From positions 1 through 14,820 of the forward strand of contig JANXDQ010000024.1 in the NCBI GenBank assembly GCA_025059415.1: a stretch of 14,820 nt of DNA, written 5' to 3'. Position 1 is the first letter of the stretch. Each line of letters opens with the position of its first letter. The DNA comes from Aigarchaeota archaeon (GTDB lineage Archaea; Thermoproteota; Nitrososphaeria_A; Caldarchaeales; Wolframiiraptoraceae). Under the pieces are notes generated by a model. That model ran no database searches. It saw only the letters and a list, made by a program, of their open reading frames with translations, and was not told the origin of the DNA. Positions 6,844 to 14,154 of the stretch are shown in pieces. The position numbers were made by a program, and so were the translations under genes.

Positions 6844-7212
6844 TTAGGGGGGCTGAGTTGAACGAGCTTCTATTTCCTTCAGTCTGTTGTGGAAGCATGT
6901 TTCCTCGCCTAGGTGACAGGCGGCCCCCCTCGGCCTGACGACGTATAATACCGCGTCCAGATCGCAGTCAACCAATATGTCTACGATTTCTTGGACGTTT
7001 CCAGAGGTCTCGCCCTTCATCATAACTCTCCCACGCGACCGTCTATAGTAGTGTGCGTAACCGGTCTCAAGAGTCCTTTGAATTGCCTCCCTGTTCACGT
7101 AGGCCAGGGTTAGAACTTTCCCTGTGCCCTCTTCTTGGACGACCACTGGGAGTATGCCGCCGCATTTCTCGAAATCCAGCTCATTCATACTTACACTTTT
7201 CAATGGCCTCAT
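6844..7212 (-). CDS. hisI: HisI, phosphoribosyl-AMP cyclohydrolase
   Basis: Opens the adenine ring of phosphoribosyl-AMP, the third step of histidine synthesis. The 122-residue protein has the family core KGETSGNVQ (66-74), the Mg-binding DCDLD (82-86) and the Zn-binding GAACHLGEETCF (96-107) with Cys99 and Cys106. It is a stand-alone HisI: the chain ends soon after the core, with no HisE domain fused behind it. The ATG at 7212 overlaps the hisF stop by four bases (ATGA). A second in-frame ATG at 7188 is nearer the usual family start but lacks a ribosome site. This is the last intact gene of the operon. Confidence 0.93.
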   Translation of the reverse strand: MRPLKSVSMNELDFEKCGGILPVVVQEEGTGKVLTLAYVNREAIQRTLETGYAHYYRRSRGRVMMKGETSGNVQEIVDILVDCDLDAVLYVVRPRGAACHLGEETCFHNRLKEIEARSTQPP

Positions 7213-8012
7213 CTCCTGACCGGTACACCCCTCTCATGGAGATATTGTTTAATGACCGGTATAGGGTATTTGCTGTAGTGGAAAACCGAGGCCGCGAGCG
7301 CGGCGTCCGCCCTCCCAACGGTCAGCGCTTCGAGGAAGTGCTCGGGTTTACCTGCCCCTCCGCTGGCGATGAGGGGGATTCTGACGCGTTCTGAGATGCT
7401 CCTGGTTAATTCGATGTCGTATCCGAGCTCCGTGCCATCTCTGTCGATCGATGTTAGCAATATCTCGCCGGCTCCCAGCCTTTCTCCCATCTCGGCCCAC
7501 TCGATGGCGTCCATCCCCGTTTGTTTTCGCCCACCATAGATGTAGACCTCAAACCAGCATGGGCCTTCCTGAGTCTCCACCAGGTTTCTATCCGGCCTAC
7601 TTTCATATCTCCTCTTCGCATCTATCGCTAAGACCACGCATTGCGATCCAAATGTATCAGCGAGATCTTTGAGGAATTCGGGTCTCTCAAATGCGGCAGT
7701 ATTGACTGAGATCTTGTCGGCCCCGCTTGAGAGAACCGCATAGGCGTCTTCGAGGCTCCTTATCCCGCCGCCGACCGTGAATGGTATGTCTATCTCGGAG
7801 GCGACCGCTTTGACGACCTCGCTCAATATCTTTCTCTTCTCCGCCGAGGCGGTTATATCTAGGAAGACCAGTTCGTCGGCGCCGTCGTCGCGGTAGCGCC
7901 TAGCCAGCTCGACCGGGTCTCCAGCATCCCTTAGACCGATGAAGTTTATGCCCTTGACGACCCTCCCGTGGTCGACGTCTAGGCATGGTATTATGCGCTT
8001 GGTCAGGACCAT
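7209..8012 (-). CDS. hisF: HisF, imidazole glycerol phosphate synthase cyclase subunit
   Basis: A TIM-barrel protein that uses ammonia from HisH to convert PRFAR into imidazole glycerol phosphate and AICAR. The two catalytic aspartates are in IIPCLDVDHGR (Asp12) and LAIDAKRR (Asp131); phosphate-binding loops such as TVGGGIRS and IASGGAG are present. I choose the ATG at 8012 because MVLTKRIIPCLDV matches the usual family start and GGTG lies six bases upstream. An in-frame GTG at 8036 and an ATG at 8033 would add seven or eight residues; the GTG overlaps the hisA stop as GTGA. The length of 267 residues is slightly above the common 250-260. It lies between hisA and hisI in the operon. Confidence 0.95.
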   Translation of the reverse strand: MVLTKRIIPCLDVDHGRVVKGINFIGLRDAGDPVELARRYRDDGADELVFLDITASAEKRKILSEVVKAVASEIDIPFTVGGGIRSLEDAYAVLSSGADKISVNTAAFERPEFLKDLADTFGSQCVVLAIDAKRRYESRPDRNLVETQEGPCWFEVYIYGGRKQTGMDAIEWAEMGERLGAGEILLTSIDRDGTELGYDIELTRSISERVRIPLIASGGAGKPEHFLEALTVGRADAALAASVFHYSKYPIPVIKQYLHERGVPVRR

Positions 8013-8032
8013 TTGCTGCACCGGAACCCCCA

Positions 8033-8752
8033 TCACCCAAGAGCGGCTTTTAAAGCTTGTCTGAAGTTGAGGCGCCCCTCATATAGCGCCCTGCCCACCA
8101 CGACTCCGTAGACGCCGAGGTCTCTCAACAATGTTATGTCATCTATGTCCCTGACTCCGCCGGAGGCTATTATGTTGACATCTAGATCGATGATCTTTGA
8201 GAGGTTCTCCACGTCTGGCCCGGTTAATGATCCATCACGTTGAATCGATGTTACCAAGAGATATTTCACGCCCATCTTCACGGAGTCTTCCGCGGCCTCC
8301 CTCAGGCTCGCACCTGTCTGTTCCCTCCAGCCGTCGACCACGACTCTGCCACCCAAGTGATCTAGGGCGACAACCACCCTATCATAGCCTACCTCCTCCA
8401 AAATGAGCTTGAGCTTCTCTGGGCTTTTGAAGGCCATCGATCCGACTATGATCCTGCCGGCCCCGATGTTGACTAGTTTAAGTGCCCGTGAAACATCCCT
8501 TATACCACCACCAACCTGTACTGGAACTTTTAGGGCGCGGATGATGTCACCTATTATCTCTAGGTTGTCGCCCCGTCCCAGAGCCGCATCCAGATCAACT
8601 ACGTGGATTAATTGCGCGCCCATAGATTCCCACATCTTGGCGACTGTTAGTGGGTCACCAAGGTGTTCATAGAATCGCGCATGTTTGGGGTCTCCTCTCA
8701 ATAACCTGACAATCTTGCCGCCCATCAGGTCTATTGAAGGTATTACGATCAA
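8033..8752 (-). CDS. hisA: HisA, ProFAR isomerase
   Basis: Phosphoribosylformimino-5-aminoimidazole carboxamide ribotide isomerase, a TIM-barrel Amadori enzyme homologous to HisF. It has 239 residues, the usual length. Catalytic Asp8 is in IPSIDLMGG and Asp131 in VVALDHLGG, with Thr168 in the loop TSIQRDGSLTGPD. Phosphate-binding glycines are in QVGGGIR (79-85) and IASGGVR. The start is a TTG at 8752, giving LIVIPSIDL as in the family; the ribosome site is weak. The gene begins 15 bases after the hisH stop. The similar phosphate-binding repeats in HisA and HisF reflect their known common origin, not a local duplication. Confidence 0.95.
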   Translation of the reverse strand: MIVIPSIDLMGGKIVRLLRGDPKHARFYEHLGDPLTVAKMWESMGAQLIHVVDLDAALGRGDNLEIIGDIIRALKVPVQVGGGIRDVSRALKLVNIGAGRIIVGSMAFKSPEKLKLILEEVGYDRVVVALDHLGGRVVVDGWREQTGASLREAAEDSVKMGVKYLLVTSIQRDGSLTGPDVENLSKIIDLDVNIIASGGVRDIDDITLLRDLGVYGVVVGRALYEGRLNFRQALKAALG

Positions 8753-8767
8753 GATGCGGCGCCCCGG

Positions 8768-9370
8768 TCAACGCTTAATTAGTTTCACAAAATTCTTCAT
8801 CACCAGTTCTCCAGGCTTCCCCGACTTCTCTGGATGGAATTGGACTCCGAATATATTTCCACTTGAGATGACTGAGGGGAAATCGATTCCGTAACCCGTT
8901 TCAGCGGCGACTACGCCCTTATCCTCGGGGAGGGCGTAATAACTGTGGGCGAAGTAAAAGTAATCTCCCTCAGTTATCCCATCTAGGATCGGAGACGACT
9001 TAATTACCCTCAGGTTATTCCATCCCATGTGGGGAGTTTTAACATATTTTGGAAGCTTAGTGACTTGACCTTGGAATATGCCCAGCCCATCTCCTCCGCC
9101 TTCATCACTTTTCGGAAAGAATAGGTGCATACCGAGACATATTCCGAGGGTTGGAACCTGATCTTCGAGGAGGAGCTTGATGAGGATGTCCCTGACGTTT
9201 TTGATGTTTTTGGAGGCGGCTGCGAAGTTTCCTACACCGGGGAAAATTATCGCGTCAGACCTCTTTAGTTCCTCCACGTCTAGGCACACCTCTACCTGGT
9301 AGCCAATCTTCTTGAAGGAGTGCTTTATGCTGAAGAGGTTTCCGACGCCGTAATCGAGCACGACTATCAT
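8768..9370 (-). CDS. hisH: HisH, glutamine amidotransferase subunit of IGP synthase
   Basis: A class I glutaminase that supplies ammonia to HisF. With the start at ATG 9370 it has 200 residues, the family norm, and opens with the typical MIVVLDYGVGN. The catalytic triad is Cys78 (GICLGM), His179 and Glu181 (VQFHPE). PGVGNF (44-49) and PHMGWN (113-118) are also conserved. The residue after GICLGM is His where Gln is usual. The frame stays open upstream to a codon at 9415, but this would overlap hisB by 44 bases and add an unrelated 15-residue leader. The chosen ATG falls one base after the hisB stop. Confidence 0.95.
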   Translation of the reverse strand: MIVVLDYGVGNLFSIKHSFKKIGYQVEVCLDVEELKRSDAIIFPGVGNFAAASKNIKNVRDILIKLLLEDQVPTLGICLGMHLFFPKSDEGGGDGLGIFQGQVTKLPKYVKTPHMGWNNLRVIKSSPILDGITEGDYFYFAHSYYALPEDKGVVAAETGYGIDFPSVISSGNIFGVQFHPEKSGKPGELVMKNFVKLIKR

Positions 9371-9371
9371 T

Positions 9372-9947
9372 TTAGAGGACACCTTTTGAACTCGGTATAC
9401 CGGATCTCTCGACATCTATTGAGACCGCCTGTCTCAGTGATAGGGCAAGGGCTTTAAAGGCGGCCTCGACCTTATGGTGATCATTTGACCCATATTGGGT
9501 CCATATGTGTATGTTTGCCTTGAGGGAGTTCGTCAGCGTCTCTAGGAAGTGGTATATGTCCTCGCATCGCATATCCTCAATGCTCTCACCCTCGAGTTTG
9601 AGATCGATCTTTGGATATGGCCTATTAGAGAGGTCTATTGCGGCGAAGGCAAGCGAGCAATCCATCGGGACTATGGCGTATCCAAACCTCCTTATGCCGG
9701 CGGCATCGCCGAGAGCTCTCCTCAGCGCCTCGCCCAGGCATATGGCCACGTCCTCGATTACGTGATGTCTTAAATCACCCCTCGCCTCCACCGACAAGTC
9801 CATTAAACTATGGGTTGCCAGGGACCTGAGCATATGATCCAGGAACGATACCCCGGTATTGACGCTCGCTGATCCAGATCCCTCGAGCCTAACCCTGACC
9901 TTGACCTCGGTCTCCGCGGTCTTCCTGAGATATTCCGCCTCTCTCAA
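9372..9947 (-). CDS. hisB: HisB, imidazoleglycerol-phosphate dehydratase
   Basis: A monofunctional, manganese-dependent IGPD of 191 residues; there is no fused histidinol-phosphatase domain. The two metal-binding histidine motifs are present: LRHHVIED (59-66) and NDHHKVEAAFKA (155-166). GVSFLDHML (32-40) and the C-terminal PSSKGVL are also typical. Histidinol-phosphate phosphatase must be encoded elsewhere, since no candidate is in this window. The start is a TTG at 9947 with GGTGA five bases upstream; it overlaps the stop of the preceding small ORF by four bases (TTGA). Confidence 0.95.
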   Translation of the reverse strand: MREAEYLRKTAETEVKVRVRLEGSGSASVNTGVSFLDHMLRSLATHSLMDLSVEARGDLRHHVIEDVAICLGEALRRALGDAAGIRRFGYAIVPMDCSLAFAAIDLSNRPYPKIDLKLEGESIEDMRCEDIYHFLETLTNSLKANIHIWTQYGSNDHHKVEAAFKALALSLRQAVSIDVERSGIPSSKGVL

Positions 9948-10126
9948 AGCTCACCGCCCCCATCATCGCGGCATCTGATGATCCCTATCGAGGGACGGGG
10001 AAACATAATCTTAGACAAATTTAAGGAATCGCCCATCTCACTTCCTAGGCCGCCGCATCCAACTACCCCGCTAAACAGGACTTCCCGACCAAACTTGTCA
10101 GCTACTTTAGCCCTCGAAGGCGCCAT
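9944..10126 (-). CDS. Unrecognised 60-residue ORF inside the his operon
   Basis: A small ORF of 60 residues between hisC and hisB, of no family I recognise. It starts at an ATG 12 bases after the hisC stop, with GAGGGG upstream. Its stop overlaps the hisB TTG start by four bases (TTGA), the same junction style as hisD/hisC. It is in the same frame as hisC, so the frame is open from the hisC stop onward; the other two frames close within about 40 bases. The product has a Gly/Cys segment (GVVGCGGLGSEMGDS) and a second Cys near the C-terminus (RCRDDGGG), with no membrane segment or known catalytic motif. It is not HisE-like. It could be a real small protein, a coupling leader for hisB, or a chance frame. 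Confidence 0.42.
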   Translation of the reverse strand: MAPSRAKVADKFGREVLFSGVVGCGGLGSEMGDSLNLSKIMFPRPSIGIIRCRDDGGGEL

Positions 10127-10138
10127 GTTCCCAGCCCC

Positions 10139-11245
10139 TCAAAGCAGAACTTCGCTGAGATGCCTGAGGAAGCGCTCCGTCATGGGGCTCGGAGCGACCG
10201 TGACCCGCAAGCAGTTGTCAAATCTCAATACGCGGCCGAGATTTCTCACGATAACGCCCTTCTCTAGGAGGCTTCTATAGACCGTCGAGGAGTCCTTATT
10301 CACTTGGAATAAGACGAAATTCGTCTCGGAAGGGAACGCTCTTACCCCAGACATCTTGTTGAGCTCGGAGACGAGTATTTCCCTCTGCTCCCTAATGGCC
10401 TCGATGACCCCCGCCACCTCACCCCACCTCTCAAGAATCTTGACGGCGGCCTTGAGCGCTATAGTTGAGACCGAGTACGGCATCTGGAACTTCTCCTCAA
10501 AAACCTTGATAAGCCTTCTGTTCCCCACCGCGTATCCAACTCTTAAACCCGCTAATCCAAATGTCTTGGAGAACGTCCTGAAAACTATTAAGTTGTCGAG
10601 GCTCACCGCGGCGTCGGCCAAGGTGACCCCGGCGAAGTCGGCGTATGTTTCATCCACAACCACCAGCCCCTCGAACTCTTCACATAAACTAAGTATATTC
10701 TCTCTCCCAAGCTGGTTGGCCGTGGGGTTGTTTGGAGAGCATAGGAAGATGATCCTCGTGTTCGGGTTTATCGCGGACATCATCGAGTCGACGTCCAGGG
10801 TGAAGTCATCCTTCAGCGGAACGGCCCTATAGGAGGCCCCCTGAATCCTGACGCATCTCTCATAGATGGGGAAAGTGGGCTCCATCGACAAGGCCTCGTA
10901 CCCATCCCTGAGGAACATCTCCGAGATTATTTCTATCAACTGGTCGCTCCCGGCACCAATGGCAATGCATTCTTCCGGGACATTCATGAACCCGCTTATG
11001 GCCTCCCTAAGATGCCCGTATTCATCTCTGGGATAAATTCTCGGATCAACCTCATCTACGACCTGCCTCAGGACATCTCTCAGGAGGTCGAGTGGCATGA
11101 AGAGGTTCTCATTAGAATTGAGCTTCAATATTTCACTGGGCTTTTTCCCGAGCTTTGAGGCCAGGCCCTCAATGGTCTCGCCGACATCGTATTTGCTCAG
11201 GTCCCGCGCTCCCTCGATAACCTCGTCGATTATCCTCTTCTTCAA
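10139..11245 (-). CDS. hisC: HisC, histidinol-phosphate aminotransferase
   Basis: A PLP-dependent fold type I aminotransferase that converts imidazole acetol phosphate to histidinol phosphate using glutamate. It has 368 residues. Key sites are NENLF (45-49), the SPNNPTA loop (170-176), Asp198 and Tyr201 of VVVDETYADF, the PLP lysine Lys227 in RTFSKTFGLAGLRVGY, and Arg235. The C-terminal LRVTVAPSPMTERFL closes the domain normally, so the chain is complete. The start is a TTG at 11245 that overlaps the hisD stop by four bases (TTGA), with GAGAGG eight bases upstream. Several aminotransferases share this fold; position between hisD and hisB makes HisC the clear reading. Confidence 0.95.
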   Translation of the reverse strand: MKKRIIDEVIEGARDLSKYDVGETIEGLASKLGKKPSEILKLNSNENLFMPLDLLRDVLRQVVDEVDPRIYPRDEYGHLREAISGFMNVPEECIAIGAGSDQLIEIISEMFLRDGYEALSMEPTFPIYERCVRIQGASYRAVPLKDDFTLDVDSMMSAINPNTRIIFLCSPNNPTANQLGRENILSLCEEFEGLVVVDETYADFAGVTLADAAVSLDNLIVFRTFSKTFGLAGLRVGYAVGNRRLIKVFEEKFQMPYSVSTIALKAAVKILERWGEVAGVIEAIREQREILVSELNKMSGVRAFPSETNFVLFQVNKDSSTVYRSLLEKGVIVRNLGRVLRFDNCLRVTVAPSPMTERFLRHLSEVLL

Positions 11246-12516
11246 CTCCTGATCCTCTCTCTTATGGCCAATGCGTGGTTTACTAGGCCCTCGCTCTCAG
11301 CCAATGTGTTGGCGGTTTTTGATAATCTCCTTAATGCTTCCGATGGGCATTCAACGATGATGGCGAACTTGATGAACTCAAAGACGGAGAGGGGTTGGAA
11401 GACGTGTCCATATCCCCCGGTTGGAATCACGTGATTCGTCCCCAAGCAATAATCGCTTAGGGCCACGGGCGTCGAGTCGCCGACTAGAATCAGACCAGCC
11501 GAGTAAATCCGGTTAGATAATCCACGTGCATCTTCTGCGATTATCTCAAGGTGCTCGGGAGCAAAATCGTTAATGAAGTTTATCGCCTCATCCACATTCT
11601 CTGCGGCCAGCAACCACATATCTCCACTCATCTGGGCATCCTCAACGAGGCGTGTTAGATCTTCGTGTACGCGTTCAGCCAGGCTCGTCGAGGTAGTGAC
11701 TAAGATCGCGGCACTTCCCGGACCATGCTCCATTTGCGAGACGAGGTCCAATGCGACGTGATGTGGGTTGGCGGACTCATCGGCTAAAATCATTATCTCG
11801 CTTGGGCCAGCTGGATGATCTATCGGGACATCTCGGGAAACCAGCAGTTTGGCCGCCATGACGTATAGATTCCCGGGTCCGACGATCTTCTTAACGGGCT
11901 TAATGCTTTCCGTTCCATAGGCCATCGCGGCTATGGCGTGAGCTCCCCCAATCCGATAAATCTCATCTACGCCGCATATGTCAGCGGCCACGAGTATCAG
12001 TGGGTGAACCGAGCCATCCCTTAGGGGGGGCGTGCAGACAACGACCCTAGAGACGCCGGCAACCTTTGCCGGGACAACCGTCATCAAGAGGGAGCTCGGG
12101 TATGGATATCTCCCCCCGGGCACGTAGCAGCCAACGCTCTCGATTGGCCGCGGCTCCCAACGCGCTTCGACACCGAGCCCATCAACATACTTGAAGTTCA
12201 ACTTTGAAAGGAGGCTTTTCTCAAACTCCTGGATCCTCCTCTTGGCGGCTTCGATGGCCGCTATCTGATCATCGCTAACCTTATTATAGGCTTTCTCCAT
12301 CTCCTCATGGTCAACCCTAATCTTACCGATGTCTAGTTTTACCCCATCGAATTTTTCAGTAAGATATATTAGGGCTCTGTCTCCACGCTCCCTGACATCT
12401 TTGATGATTCCCTCAACATAGGTAGATAAGCCGTCGCTTAAGATTCTCTTCCTCGGCCACCTATCTCTCAAAAAGTATTCGCGCACCTCTCTCAACATCG
12501 TCATCCTTATCGGCAA
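11242..12516 (-). CDS. hisD: HisD, histidinol dehydrogenase
   Basis: A zinc and NAD dependent enzyme that oxidises histidinol to histidine in two steps, the last of the pathway. It has 424 residues. Recognisable features are VGCYVPGGRYPYPSS (128-142), the zinc ligands Gln261 and His264 (QMEHGP), Asp355 (LSDY) and His414 (LVNHALA), and the catalytic pair Glu321-His322 in FAPEHLEI. TNHVIPTGG (360-368) completes the active site. The TTG at 12516 follows the hisG stop after three bases and has GGAGG eight bases upstream. In-frame ATGs at 12504 and 12498 are alternatives that would shorten the protein by four or six residues. Confidence 0.95.
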   Translation of the reverse strand: MPIRMTMLREVREYFLRDRWPRKRILSDGLSTYVEGIIKDVRERGDRALIYLTEKFDGVKLDIGKIRVDHEEMEKAYNKVSDDQIAAIEAAKRRIQEFEKSLLSKLNFKYVDGLGVEARWEPRPIESVGCYVPGGRYPYPSSLLMTVVPAKVAGVSRVVVCTPPLRDGSVHPLILVAADICGVDEIYRIGGAHAIAAMAYGTESIKPVKKIVGPGNLYVMAAKLLVSRDVPIDHPAGPSEIMILADESANPHHVALDLVSQMEHGPGSAAILVTTSTSLAERVHEDLTRLVEDAQMSGDMWLLAAENVDEAINFINDFAPEHLEIIAEDARGLSNRIYSAGLILVGDSTPVALSDYCLGTNHVIPTGGYGHVFQPLSVFEFIKFAIIVECPSEALRRLSKTANTLAESEGLVNHALAIRERIRS

Positions 12517-12519
12517 GGA

Positions 12520-13512
12520 CTATTCCTCCTCAGCCTCTTTCTCGCTCGCGGATACCTCGTCCAGGGGGAGGACCTGCTTGGGCTCATAGACGACCAGCCC
12601 CTGAGCCAGCTTCCTCAATATTGGGAGGAGCTCTAGGAACTGGTCCTTATCTATCACGGTGTTGATGGAGTACCAGTCTTCATCAGCCAAGGGTGATATC
12701 GTCGGTCTCTTAAGCGCCGGCAACTTCTCGAGGAGATTCTGGAGATTATCTTTGTGGACGTTTAAAAATATGTGCAACTTCTTCCTCCCATCAATAACGC
12801 CCTTCAGCAGCGTCAGGACGTCGTATATCTTCTCGCGCTTCCCCGGATCCTTAAGGGAGTTCCTATTCGCTATCAACACAGCCGAGGATTCCATTATGAT
12901 CTCAATCGGCTTCAGGTCATTCCGCTCAAGCGACTCACCGGTCCTCATTACATCAATTATCGCGTCTGCCTCCTCCGGTGGCTTGGCCTCAGTCGCCCCG
13001 AAGGAGAGATACAGCGCAACCATGGGGTTTTCACCCTTCCTCCACCACGGCGTGACCATCAGCGGCTCCCTCCGCCCATAAAGCCTCACATATGTCGGAT
13101 TATTCATCAAGTATTCAGCCGAGACGTTAAGATACTCGGTTGATATCTTTAGAACCCGGCGCTCGCCGTTGAACTTCTCGAGTAAAGTTGATAGATCGCC
13201 CACGTCATCCCAGGACTTAGGGACCGCCAAGACGAGCTTGACCCCGCCATACTCAAGATTTAGTAAAATTTTTACATCAACGCGCGTCTCCTTCACCCAA
13301 TCTATTCCAGTTATACCTATGTCGTGCAGTCCATCGGCGACAAATATCGGTATCTCCTGCGGCCTAAGGATCTTCAACTCGATCCTTGGATCATTAATGG
13401 ACGGCCTATATGAGCGCTCCACACCCGATATGGTGTAGCCGGCCCTCTCCAGAAGCCTAAGTGCGCCCTCAGCGAGATGCCCCTTCGGTATAGCAAAGCT
13501 GACCCTACTCAT
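12520..13512 (-). CDS. hisG: HisG, ATP phosphoribosyltransferase, long form
   Basis: First enzyme of histidine synthesis, joining PRPP to ATP. It has 330 residues, the long form: a periplasmic-binding-protein-like catalytic part with the PRPP loop ADAIIDVMRTGESL (182-195), then a C-terminal ACT-like regulatory domain (about 243-312) that in relatives binds histidine for feedback inhibition. No HisZ partner is therefore needed. The chain ends in an acidic tail (ASEKEAEEE) beyond the usual domain end; part of its coding sequence doubles as the ribosome site of hisD. ATG 13512 is preceded by GGGGTGA six bases upstream, a good site. It is the first gene of the operon, facing tbp across the gene-free region. 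Confidence 0.95.
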   Translation of the reverse strand: MSRVSFAIPKGHLAEGALRLLERAGYTISGVERSYRPSINDPRIELKILRPQEIPIFVADGLHDIGITGIDWVKETRVDVKILLNLEYGGVKLVLAVPKSWDDVGDLSTLLEKFNGERRVLKISTEYLNVSAEYLMNNPTYVRLYGRREPLMVTPWWRKGENPMVALYLSFGATEAKPPEEADAIIDVMRTGESLERNDLKPIEIIMESSAVLIANRNSLKDPGKREKIYDVLTLLKGVIDGRKKLHIFLNVHKDNLQNLLEKLPALKRPTISPLADEDWYSINTVIDKDQFLELLPILRKLAQGLVVYEPKQVLPLDEVSASEKEAEEE

Positions 13513-13684
13513 AATGGTTCACCCCTAAAATCGGTGTCGGCAACCCACCATCGGCGCCCCTGACATCCCGTTGGGGAAATGGGCATGGACAAAGTCAATT
13601 CTCCACGAGAAAAAACGTCAACACTCGAAATGAAGACGACCACCCAACAAATCCAACACCACGCACAAGGACGAGATCAATCCG

Positions 13685-13692
13685 CATATAAA
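13685..13692 (-). promoter_or_regulatory. Candidate promoter of the his operon
   Basis: Minus-strand TTTATATG, preceded by the purine-rich GGATAAGG, is the best TATA-like element upstream of hisG. If used, transcription would start near 13660 and leave a leader of about 150 bases, rich in G and T, before the hisG ribosome site GGGGTGA. Nothing closer to hisG has good TATA spacing. Whether the leader regulates the operon cannot be told; no stable hairpin plus T-run was seen. Confidence 0.35.
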
Positions 13693-14021
13693 CCTTATCC
13701 CCTAAAATCCCAGAGGAAGACCATCTTTATAGAGAACATGTCAAAGGAATTCCCAAAACACCCATCAAACGAGAATCGCGACCCCTCAGGTTTTCGCCAA
13801 GATCTTAAATCAAACCAAACCCCGCAGCGGCCTCAGGGACACCACCGACCCAACATCTATGCCGTTCACAGAGGCCATACCCGAAAAACTCCAAACTTAC
13901 AACACACATATCCCGATAGCGATCACCAACCCGTGGCCAGTATATACGATCGAAGCCCCCCTTCCAAAAAAGCCCCCAAACAGGCGATCAGAAATCCTCA
14001 CAGAGCCATCCCCCCATAAAA

Positions 14022-14052
14022 TAACAAGCCCCAAGAAAACCCTAACAAGCCC
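14022..14052 (+). repeat. Short direct repeat TAACAAGCCC
   Basis: Two identical 10-base copies (14022-14031 and 14043-14052), 21 bases apart, about two helical turns, upstream of the tbp promoter. They may be binding sites, but in A/C-rich sequence such repeats arise more easily by chance. Confidence 0.3.
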
Positions 14053-14089
14053 AGAGCAGCGACGGCGGCCGGCCCCTCCCATGCCGAAG

Positions 14090-14146
14090 ATTTTATAAAT
14101 AAGGCTTATAAATAGCCACCACCATCTAACCACTGCTTATAAAGGC
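14090..14146 (+). promoter_or_regulatory. tbp promoter with three TATA-like boxes
   Basis: Three near-identical elements lie before tbp: TTTTATAAAT (14091-14100), GCTTATAAATAG (14104-14115) and GCTTATAAAGGC (14135-14146). The second would give a start near 14136 and a leader of about 20 bases. The third lies only 12 bases before the ATG, too close to serve that start, and would sit on the predicted transcription start. TBP binding there could repress its own gene; this is inference. Confidence 0.55.
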
Positions 14147-14154
14147 TGAGAACC

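Larger units (their letters stand above)
13513..14154. other. Gene-free divergent region, strongly A/C-rich on the plus strand
   Basis: 642 bases between hisG and tbp with no convincing gene. From about 13595 the plus strand is depleted in G and T: by hand count about 30% G+T over 13621-14100, against 43% for 13561-13620. Several ORFs are open here on both strands, but their products are low-complexity (His/Pro/Gln/Asn/Lys on plus, Gly/Val/Phe/Trp on minus) and are explained by loss of stop codons in biased sequence. Seen in it are a minus-strand TATA box near 13685, a direct repeat TAACAAGCCC (14022-14031 and 14043-14052), and the tbp promoter at its right end. No origin-recognition-box element of the known archaeal types was recognised. 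Confidence 0.7.

Noticed and set aside
6590..6898. 102-codon minus-strand ORF downstream of and overlapping hisI
   Set aside because: It begins inside hisI in another frame, has no ribosome site, and its composition is Arg/Ser/Trp-rich. Parts of it are better explained as one frame of a possible frameshifted remnant.
8012..8033. hisA and hisF as a recent local duplication
   Set aside because: Both are ancient TIM-barrel relatives present together in nearly all his pathways; their similarity is the usual family level.
9371..9415. Upstream start of hisH giving 15 extra residues
   Set aside because: It would overlap hisB by 44 bases. The family starts at MIVVLDYGVGN, which sits at an ATG one base after the hisB stop.
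13579..14098. Two plus-strand ORFs (146 and 79 codons) in the region between hisG and tbp
   Set aside because: Products are His/Pro/Gln/Asn/Lys-rich without domains. The plus strand is T- and G-poor, so stop codons are rare by composition and several frames are open at once.
13897..14133. Minus-strand 78-codon hydrophobic ORF that could pass as a membrane protein
   Set aside because: Gly/Val/Phe/Trp content is the direct result of G/T-rich sequence. It overlaps the tbp promoter and has no ribosome site or neighbour support.
13513..14154. Archaeal origin recognition boxes
   Set aside because: No match to the known ORB core with its TCCA-TGGA-like dyad and adjacent G-run was found on either strand by eye, so the origin idea rests on skew alone.
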